Assembly: GCF_020217465.1 (NCBI RefSeq)
Contig: NZ_CP084115.1
Span: 2,480,001 to 2,544,000, forward strand
Origin: Cobetia amphilecti
Lineage (GTDB): Bacteria; Pseudomonadota; Gammaproteobacteria; Pseudomonadales; Halomonadaceae
Reading direction: 5' to 3'
Length of the DNA: 64,000 nucleotides
Shown in pieces: positions 47,337 through 56,300 of this stretch. Under the pieces are notes generated by a model. That model saw only the letters and a program-made list of their open reading frames with translations, did no database searches and had not been told where the DNA came from. Each line of letters starts with the position of its first letter. Positions within the stretch are counted from its first letter, which is position 1. A program made the translations under genes and the position numbers.

Positions 47337-48221
47337 ATGACGGCCATGCCCCCCCAGCAGCCAGAGCCCACCGACGCTGAACGCGACGCTGGCACTCACC
47401 GAGCGGATAGCCGACCTGCAGAGAGCGACGCCAGTGCGAAAGCCGCCCAGGATGCCAGCCGCCTGCGACGCGTCCTGATCACCGGTGCCACGGGCGAGAT
47501 CGGCGGTGCCCTGGCACGCGCCTACGCCGAGACGGGCACCACGCTGATTCTCACCGGCCGCAAGCAGCGCAAGCTCGATGCGATCGCCAACGACTGCCGC
47601 AAGCTGGGCGCCGAGGTGGAATGCACGGTACTCAACCTGTGTGATGAAGAGACCCTGTTCACCTGGCTGGATGAAGTCTGCGCGCGCGGCGTGCCGGATA
47701 TCGCCATCGCCAATGCCGGTATGAACACCGATATCGGCCCCCAGGGCAACGGAGAGCGCTGGGAGGATTCACGCCGCCTGCTGCAGACCAACGTGATCGG
47801 CACGCTGGGCATGGCTCACCATCTGGCCATGGCGATGAAGCAGCGCGGCAGTGGTCAGCTGGTACTGCTCAGCTCCCTCGCGGCCTGGCATGGCCTGGCA
47901 TTGACGCCCAGCTACAGCGGCAGCAAGGCGGCAGTCAAGGCGTATGGCGAAGGCCTGCGCAGCTGGCTCAGACCCCATGGCGTGGGTGTCACCGTCGTCA
48001 TGCCCGGCTATGTCACCTCGCCGATGTGTGAGGCCATGCCAGGGCCCAAGCCCTTCGAGATGCCACCCGAGAAGGCCGCACGCCGCATTCTCAAGGGTGC
48101 AGCGCGTAACCGGGCGCGTATCAGCTTCCCCTTCCCGCTCAACTTCGGGTGCTGGTGGTTGAGTGTCCTGCCCGCCGGAATCTCCCAGCGCCTGCTCGGG
48201 TGGTTCAATTACACTCATTGA
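47337..48221 (+). CDS. Short-chain dehydrogenase/reductase of the capsule-lipid module (WcbP-like)
   Basis: A 294-residue classical SDR. After a ~45-residue charged leader, RVLITGATGEIGGALARAYA is the NAD(P)-binding loop, ANAGMN follows, and SSLAAWHGLALTPSYSGSKA with YSGSK is the catalytic motif. A C-terminal hydrophobic segment (CWWLSVLPAGISQRLLGWF) may attach it to the membrane. AAGGAG lies seven bases before the ATG. It sits between KpsS and the LTA-synthase-like/PKS genes, as wcbP does in Burkholderia capsule loci, so it may reduce a keto-lipid intermediate. Confidence 0.8.
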   Translation: MTAMPPQQPEPTDAERDAGTHRADSRPAESDASAKAAQDASRLRRVLITGATGEIGGALARAYAETGTTLILTGRKQRKLDAIANDCRKLGAEVECTVLNLCDEETLFTWLDEVCARGVPDIAIANAGMNTDIGPQGNGERWEDSRRLLQTNVIGTLGMAHHLAMAMKQRGSGQLVLLSSLAAWHGLALTPSYSGSKAAVKAYGEGLRSWLRPHGVGVTVVMPGYVTSPMCEAMPGPKPFEMPPEKAARRILKGAARNRARISFPFPLNFGCWWLSVLPAGISQRLLGWFNYTH

Positions 48222-48583
48222 TCGGGGCCTGCGTCTTCGTGAACCGTGAACCTAAGCCGTGAACCGTGAGCCGGCCCGCCATGCGCAGTAGGCGATTGCT
48301 CAGCGTTTTTCCATTGTCATGACAATGAGTTAGCGTAATACCCCATCACCTGCCACTGGAGTACATCGTGCAGGATTGATAAGGAAGACAGTGGCGGGAA
48401 CGCCATATCGACAGTTGAACACGCAGGAACGATCAGGATCTGGACACCAGAGCGCCTGAAAATACTGCGGCGAGGGGCCGACTTGTCACACCCCTGGCCG
48501 CCATGGATCTTGATCAGGGTCGAGTACTCGACCGGACACTACACAGCCCCTGCGACGGCAGAGGCTAACGAGGTCGGCATTAC
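48222..48583. promoter_or_regulatory. Intergenic region before the LTA-synthase-like gene
   Basis: About 360 bases. It contains a perfect 16-base palindrome, CATTGTCATGACAATG (48312-48327), and a short direct repeat (GTGAACCGTGA near 48239 and 48262). The palindrome suggests an operator controlling the LTA-synthase-like and PKS genes as a separate unit. No gene is evident. Confidence 0.5.
48312..48327. promoter_or_regulatory. Perfect 16-bp palindrome, candidate operator
   Basis: CATTGTCATGACAATG is exactly self-complementary. It is followed by AGTTAGCGTAATACC, in which TAATAC could serve as a -10. Located 257 bases before the LTA-synthase-like gene. Confidence 0.5.
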
Positions 48584-50335
48584 ATGGAGTTTGTCATTGC
48601 GTTTGTGTCTTTCATGGCCGGGCCACTGCTGGTCGGCCTCGGGTTGACGCTGGGGCTTGAGCATCTGCTGCTGAAACAGATGACGACACCGCCAGCCGCA
48701 TTCTGGCGTCGCCCCGTCAGCGCCAGGCTGGCACATGTCGGGTACTGGTGCGCCAGCTGGTCACTGTGCACCTTGATCACCCAGCGCCCCTGGTTCTCGC
48801 TGATCGTCGTCAATGCGCTGTGGCTGGTGGTGCTGCAGGTCAGCCACACCAAGTACGTGTCGCTGCGCGAACCCTTCCTCAGCCAGGACTTCGAGTACTT
48901 CACCGACGCCATCAAGCACCCGCGCCTGTACATCCCCTTCTTCGGCATCGGGCTGACCATCGCCGCGACCACGGCCGGGGCACTGGCGATCGGTCTGGGA
49001 CTCTGGCTCGAGCCCGCGCTGGGCTTCTCCGCCGCCTACTCAGGCAACGCCGCTGTGTGGCTGGTGCCATTGATCAGCCTACTGATCGGCGCGAGCGTCT
49101 TGACCTACGCCTTGGGCAACCGTCTGGCCAGCAAGGTAATGCTGGTCCCCGAGTTCGACCTGAGCGAGCTGGGCATGGTGGCCTACCTGCTGGCCTATGC
49201 GCGGCTGGCGCGTCGCCCGCTGACGCCGCTGCGCAACCCCTTGGAGGAGTCACAGCGCGAGCTCGACGCCACCTTGCGCGAACTCGATGATGAAGATGCG
49301 ACCAAGGCACTGCCCCATGTGGTCAGCGTGCAGAGCGAATCCTTCTTCGATGCCCGCCGCGTCTACCCCCGGGTACGTGACGATTTGCTGCCGAACCTGG
49401 ACCGCTGCCACTTCACCGCCCTGGCCCAGGGGCTGCCGTGTGGTCGCCTGGCCGTGCCGGCCTGGGGCGCCAATACCGTGCGCACCGAAACCGCCTTCCT
49501 GACGGGCCTGACCGCCGAAGAGCTCGGCGTGCACCAGTTCAACCCCTACCATCAGCTGGCGCGTCGCGCCGTGCCCAATCTGGCCGCCAGCTACAAGGCA
49601 ATGGGCTATCGCACGCTGTGCATCCATCCCTATCCCGGTACCTTCTATCTGCGCAACCAGGTGCTGAAACAGCTCGGTTTCGATGAATTCCTCGACATCG
49701 CCCACTTCAGCGATGCCGACAAGAGTGGCCAGTACATCAGCGATGCCGCCGTGGCCGCCAAGGTCGAAGACTGCCTGCTGGAAGCCGGCGACACGCCGTT
49801 GTTCATCCAGGTGATCACCATGGAGAATCACGGCCCGCTGCATCTGGAAACCTTCGACAGCGCACGTCTGGCGGAGTGGTATGACGGAGACCTGCCGGAG
49901 AACTGTCAGGAACTGGGCATCTATCTGCGTCATCTGGTGAATGCCGACGCGATGATCGATCAGCTCACCACCGCGCTGGCGCGACTGCCACGCGGCGGGC
50001 TGCTGTGTTTCTATGGAGACCATGTGCCGATCATGCCCGAGGTCTATACGACCCTGGGTGAGCCCAATGGCGTGACCGACAGTTTCATCTGGTCCAGCGC
50101 CCTGCCGGAGTCCGACGACACCGCCCGCCAGACCATGGCGGCCGTGCGCGACAAGGACCCGGAGTTGATGGAGTGGGCCCTCGACTGCGAAGGGCCTTTC
50201 AAGACTGACGAGCAATGCCGCAAGGGCGACCCGCGCGTCATCAATATCGATACATTAGGAAGTGCGCTGCTGAAGGCGACCGCGAAACATGCTCGCCACA
50301 GTGCCGTGACTCAGAAGTTCAGGAGCTTGTCATGA
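48584..50335 (+). CDS. LTA-synthase-family membrane phosphotransferase/sulfatase-fold protein (WcbQ-like)
   Basis: A 583-residue protein. Residues ~1-190 contain several transmembrane helices (for example AFVSFMAGPLLVGLGLTLGL and LVPLISLLIGASVLTYALGN). Residues ~240-530 form an alkaline-phosphatase-fold domain with WGANTVRTETAFLTGL (probable catalytic Thr or Ser), HPYPGTFYLRN, TMENHGPLH and FYGDHVPIMP. The catalytic domain is thus of the LtaS/phosphoethanolamine-transferase type, facing the periplasm in known members. It overlaps the PKS start as ATGA. In Burkholderia capsule loci the equivalent position is wcbQ. Substrate is unknown; transfer of a phospho-alcohol group to the polymer or lipid is possible. 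Confidence 0.8.
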   Translation: MEFVIAFVSFMAGPLLVGLGLTLGLEHLLLKQMTTPPAAFWRRPVSARLAHVGYWCASWSLCTLITQRPWFSLIVVNALWLVVLQVSHTKYVSLREPFLSQDFEYFTDAIKHPRLYIPFFGIGLTIAATTAGALAIGLGLWLEPALGFSAAYSGNAAVWLVPLISLLIGASVLTYALGNRLASKVMLVPEFDLSELGMVAYLLAYARLARRPLTPLRNPLEESQRELDATLRELDDEDATKALPHVVSVQSESFFDARRVYPRVRDDLLPNLDRCHFTALAQGLPCGRLAVPAWGANTVRTETAFLTGLTAEELGVHQFNPYHQLARRAVPNLAASYKAMGYRTLCIHPYPGTFYLRNQVLKQLGFDEFLDIAHFSDADKSGQYISDAAVAAKVEDCLLEAGDTPLFIQVITMENHGPLHLETFDSARLAEWYDGDLPENCQELGIYLRHLVNADAMIDQLTTALARLPRGGLLCFYGDHVPIMPEVYTTLGEPNGVTDSFIWSSALPESDDTARQTMAAVRDKDPELMEWALDCEGPFKTDEQCRKGDPRVINIDTLGSALLKATAKHARHSAVTQKFRSLS

Positions 50336-53300
50336 CCCGACGCGTTGCCATCATCGGCGCAGCCAGCCGTTTCCCCGGCACCACTCAGGCCACCCTGTGG
50401 GACGACCTCCTGGCCGGCAAGGACATGGTGACCGAAGTCGCCGACGACCGCTGGAGCAAGGAATCTCTCTCGCACCCGGACAAGAAAGCGCCGGGCATGA
50501 GCTATAGCTTCGCCGCAGGTTCACTGGGCGACATCACGGGCTTTGACCCCGCCTTCTTCGGCATCAGCCCGCGCGAAGCCGCCAGCATGGACCCTCAGCA
50601 ACGCATGCTGCTGGAGATGAGCTGGGAAGCCATCGAGCACGCCGGCATCCCGGCCGAGAAGATGCGCGGCTCACGCTGTGGTGTCTTCATGGGCATCGCG
50701 AGCCTGGATTATTCCTATCGCATGGCGGATGACCTCAGCGCCATCGGCCCGAATACCGCGACCGGCAATACCTCCAGCGTGGCCTCCAACCGCCTGTCGT
50801 ATGCCTTCGACCTGCATGGCCCGAGCCTGTCACTGGATACCGCCTGCTCTTCTTCAATGGTCGCCTTCCATCAGGCCTGCCAGTCGATCAGAAGCGGCGA
50901 GACCGACATGGCGCTGACCGGCGGCATCAGTCTGCACCTGCATCCCTACGGCTTCCTGATCTTCTCCAAGGCCACGATGCTGTCGAAGACCGGCCGCTGT
51001 CAGGTATTCGATGAGGCTGGCGACGGCTATGCGCGCTCCGAGGGCGGCGGCGTCTTCCTGCTCAAGGATCTCGATCAGGCCATCGCCGATGGCGATCGCA
51101 TTCTCGCCGTGGTGGCCTCTTCCGTGGTCAATACCGATGGCTACAAGTCCGGGCTGACCGTGCCCAACCCGTCGGCGCAGATCCAGTTGATGGAACAGGC
51201 CTGCGAGCAGGCCGGCATCAGGCCGGACGAGATCGACTATCTCGAGGCCCACGGCACCGGCACCGCGGTCGGTGACCCGCTGGAAACCCGCGCCATCGGC
51301 GCCGCCATCGGCCAGAAGCGCTCCAGCCCGCTGCCGATCGGCTCGATCAAGAGCAACATGGGTCACCTGGAAACCGCCTCTGGCGTGGCCGGTCTGGCCA
51401 AGGCACTGGGCGTGATCACGCACCGTGAAGTGCCGGCGACGATCAAGATCCAGCGTCTGAATCCGAAGATTCGTACCGACGAGTGGAATCTGGATATCGT
51501 CACCCAGCCGCGCAAGCTCAAGGCGGAAGGTCGCCTGGTCGTCGGCGTCAACTCCTTCGGCTTCGGTGGCGCCAATGCCCACGTGCTGTTGGAAAGCGCT
51601 CCCGAACAATCGGTAGCGCAACCGAACACTGGAGATGAACAGACGCCGCCGCTGCGCCTGAGCGCCCGTTCCCCACAGGCGCTCAAGCAATCCGCACTGG
51701 AACTGGCAGGGCACCTGCGTGAGCTCGCCGCCCACGACATGGCGCCCAGCCTCTACGATCTCGCCTGGCAGCTGGCTGCCCGCCGCGAGCACCATGTGCA
51801 TGGCGCCCTGCTCAACGCAGATAACTTCACCACCCTGCTTGAGGACCTCGACACCCTCGGCAGCGAAGGGGATCTCGGCGACCATCCGCGCATCACTCTG
51901 GCGGACCGTCTGCCGGCATTACCGAGCGTCAGCGACAATGGTGCTTCACCGCGTGCCACGACGAATGCCCCGGCTCCCGCACAGGAGCGCGGCCCGGTGT
52001 TCGTGTATTCCGGCAATGGCTGCCAGTGGACCGGCATGGGTCGTGCCCTGATGGAAGAATCCCCCAGCGTGCGCGCCTGCCTGGAGCGCCTCGATGCCGC
52101 CTTCCGTGACTTCAATGGCTTCGAGTTGCTCAAGGAGCTGGACGGCAGCCTGAGCGAGAAAGGCGAAAATCGTCTGGACGCCACCGAGATCGCCCAGCCG
52201 ACTCTGTTCGCGCTGCAGGTCGCGGTCACCGAGTGGCTGATCGAGCGTGGTATCCGTCCTGCTGCCGTCACCGGTCACAGTGTCGGCGAAGTCGCTGCCG
52301 CCTGGGCGAGTGGCGCGCTGACGCTTGGGCAGGCCACCCGCGTCATCTTCCAGCGCAGCTACCACCAGGGGCGCACCCGTGGCACCGGCGCAATGATGGC
52401 CGTCGGCCTGGGCGAGTGCGAGATGCGCGAATGGCTGGAGCAGCCACAATGGGCCTCGCTGTCACTGGCCGGCATCAATGGCCCGCGCGGCACCACCTTG
52501 GCCGGCGAGCGTGAGCTGCTGGAAGCGTTGAGCAAGGAGCTCTCCGCCCAGGGCACCTTCGCAAGAGTGCTGGGGCTGGATTACGCCTTCCACAGCCCGG
52601 CGATGGACCCGATCAAGCCCGGCCTGCTCGAATCCCTCGACGGCCTGACGCCCCGCGCCACCCATACCCCGTTCATCTCCACCGTCACCGGCAGCGTCAT
52701 TGCCGGCGAGCAGCTGGATGCACGCTACTGGTGGGAGAACATCCGTCAGCCGGTCATGTTCGAGGCCGCCGTCACCTCACTGGTCAACTGGCACTCCGAG
52801 ACGGAAGAGAACGCTGCCCTCGGCCGCCATCGCCTGCTGGTCGAGATCGGCGCGCACCCGATCCTGCGCAGCTACCTGAACGATATCCTCAAGGCGCGCA
52901 GTGAAGAAGCGCCCGCCGGCCAGGTACTCGCCAGTCTCGACCGTCGCCATGCCGGGCTAGATGCCTTGGAGCATCTGCACGGTCGCGTGCTGCTCTCCGG
53001 CGCCGTCGACATCACCGGCCTGTTCCCGGTCGCCGGTCAGTTCGTCGAGCTGCCAAGCTACCCGTGGCAACGCATCCCATGCTGGATCCAGACCACCAGC
53101 GAAAGCCAGCGTCTGCTGGATCGTCATTACGTACATCCGCTGCTCGGCTATCGTCTCGCCCAGCAACGCCTGACCTGGGAAGCCCAGCTCGACACCCAGA
53201 AGGTCGCTTGGCTGGCCGATCACCAGGTCGGCGATAGTGCCGTCTTCCCGGGGGCCGGCTATCTGGAGCAATGCTTGGCCGCCGCCCACGAATGGCAGGC

Positions 53301-56300
53301 CGCCAGCGCCGATGCTGACAACCTGCCCGACGTGCTGGATCTGGAAGACTTCGAGATTCGCGCCCCGCTGCTGCTCGATGACAGCACGCTGCGTCTGACC
53401 CGCCTGTCGCTGGACAGCGCCAATGGCGCCATGCGTCTGGAGAGTCGTGAGACACGCGCGGAAGATGCCGACAAGTGGAACCTGCACGCCGTGGCGCGCG
53501 CCTTCACCGCCACCCGTGGACGCCTGCTGGAGCGAGTCGCCCCGGTCATGCCGACTCGCGCCGCCGATCTCGGGCGCGATGAGCACGTGGCCGCTGCCGC
53601 GCAACTCGGCCTGCATTACGGCCCGCATTTCCGCGCCGCCGAGCAGATCTGGGTCGACGCGGGCGCCGACCATCACGCACCGGGCACTGCGCGTCCGCAG
53701 GTGCTGGCCCGTTTCTCGTTGACCGAGGAAATGGCCAGCCAGGACACCGACTTCCACCTGCACCCGGGCGTGCTCGACAGCGCCTTCCAGCTGTTCATTC
53801 CGCTGCTGGGCGTGCTCAAGGGTCAAATGGCGGCCAGCAATGGCATGGCCTTCGTGCCGGTGCGTGTCGGTCGCCTGCAGGTGCGTGAGCAGGTACGCGC
53901 CTCGCAGACCGTCACCGCGCGTGTCGTGCTGCGCTCGCGTGGCCCGCACTCTCTGTGTGCTGACTTCGAGCTGTTCGATGCCGAAGGCCGCGCCGTGGCA
54001 GTTGCCGAAGAGGCCCGCTTCCGCGCCGTGCGCCTGGGACGTGATGGCACGGCGCATCTGGATTATCTGGATATCGAACTGACTGCCGCACCGCACCCGC
54101 TCACCCAGCCGTCCACGCCGATGTTGGACCTCGCAGGACTGGTGCATGACGCCATGCAGGCGTCAGAGGCTGCCGATGGCAGTGAGGATGGTGAGGCGAA
54201 TGTTGGTGAGAACATTGCTGAGAGCGACGCGGCCGCCAGCGCACAGACGCTGCTGGCTGACAGCCAATGCTTCCGCGATGAGCTGGAGCCGCTGCTCGAC
54301 AGCCTGATGCTCGCCAGCGTCCACGAGACCCTGCTGCGTCACGCCGCGCCGGGTGACCCGGAGCTGGCCCACCTGGATCACGAGGCGCTGTCGCGCTGGC
54401 AGCGCCGCTGTCCGCTGTTCAGCCGTGCCCTGCTCGACTGGGCCGAGTCACAAGGCCTCACGGAAGCACTCGATAGCGGCGACTGGCAGATCAACTCGCT
54501 GGATCTGCCCGCCGCCAATGACATCTGGCAGCTGCTGGTACGTGACTATCCGGGCCAGTTCCCGCTGACGCATGCCGCCGGTCGCCTGCACCTGCACCTG
54601 GATGAATGGCTCAACCGCGGCATGCCGTTGGACGGCGCTCAGTTAGAATGGACTCAGTTGGAGGGTGCCGCTGATGAAGCGGTAGCAGACCGCGAGGCGC
54701 TGCTCTCGACGGATGCCAGTGCCGCACTGGAACATCTGCGCCAGCCGCTGATCCCGACGCTGCTCAAGACGGCGGTCGGCAATGCTGGCTGGCAGTGGTT
54801 GAGCACACAGCTCGATCAACGCATCAGCAGCGCGCTTGCCGCCCTACCGGCCGGCCAGCGCCTCGCCGTGCTGGAATTGGGGGCCGGCGGCCCCTGGCTG
54901 GGCCAGCGTCTCGCGACACTGCGCGAGGCGGATGCACGCAACGGGCGCTTCGCAGCGCTGGATTACCGCTTCGTGGCCGCAAGTAACGGTGCCCTCAGTG
55001 AAGCCAATCGCCTGCAGGATGACTTGCCGCTGATCGACGTGATCACGGGCGAGGCCTTCCAGGACACTGCCACGACCCGCAAGGCTCAGCTCGCCATCGT
55101 GCATCTGGACTTCGAGGCACCGTCACAGGCGCGTGAGCTGCTGACAGCGCTCATCGCCCGTCTGGCACCCGGTGCGCAGCTGCTACTGTGCGGCTGTGAA
55201 CCGGCGGCCTGGGCCGGGCCGATTCTGGCCCTCGATGATGGTGAGCAGCTGCGCAGTCATCCGGGCATCGCTCAATGGCAGCGTCTCCTGACCCAGCTGG
55301 GCCTCGACATCGAATCGGCAGCGCCTGCCAGCGATAATCAGGGTACTGAAACATCAGGCGCTTGGTGGCTGTCCGCGACGCTTGCCGCTCAGGCGCCGCT
55401 TGCGGAAGTTGCTGAGGGCCAGACCCCAGCAAGTGGATCAGTGGAAAGCGAAGTAGTGGCAAGCCAAGCCGCCACGCCCTCGATCGCGTTGCTGGATAGC
55501 CCGCAGGCACCGGCAGATCAAGCACTGCTGACGCGCTTGAGCGACTCGCTGACCGCACGTGGACATCAGGTCAACCATCAGCGCCTGTCAGACAATCTGC
55601 CCGCCGATGTATCGGCATTGTTCGAGCAGTTGGACGGCGTTGATCACCTGATCGCACTGCCTAGCGCTGCGGCGACATATGAACAGAACGGTACGGATCA
55701 CACCAACACCTTCCAGTGCGCACGCCAACAGCTGCTGACACAGGTCGCTCAGGCCTTTGACAGCGCACAGGAGCAGGACGACAGCCACCTCGCCCCGACC
55801 CTGTGGGTGCTGACACATGACGTGGCGACGCTGTGGCAGACAGATGGCGCCCCCGCAGCGGCTCCACCGGCGGATGCGGCCAGCTGGGGCTTTGCGCGCA
55901 GTCTGGCCAACGAGAGCCAGTCGCTGGCCATTCGCCTGCTGGATACGCCGACGCTTGGGCACGACACCGTCAACACACCGGCCTTGATGGACGCGCTGGT
56001 GCAGGAATTCGAAGCGCCGGACCACGAACAGGAAGTGGTGCTGGATGCCAATGGCGCACGCTTCGCGACACGTCTGCGTCAGGTAGCGGCGCCTCAGCAG
56101 ACCGCTGGTGGCGAAAGCTCCCTCTCGCAGACCTCAGGTGCTCAGACATCAGCCTCTACAGCTCCAGGCACTCAACGCTACGGCGTCAGCCTCGGCTTCA
56201 GCCAGCCCGGTCAATTGCGCAATCTGGAGTGGCAGCCACGGATTCTGCCCGCCGTGGCAGCCGGTGAAGTCGAAGTGCGGGTCGAGGCGACCGGTCTCAA

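Noticed and set aside
50854-51885. 343-codon minus-strand frame inside the PKS
   Set aside because: Antisense to the ketosynthase domain, which has all catalytic residues; shadow of high GC coding DNA.
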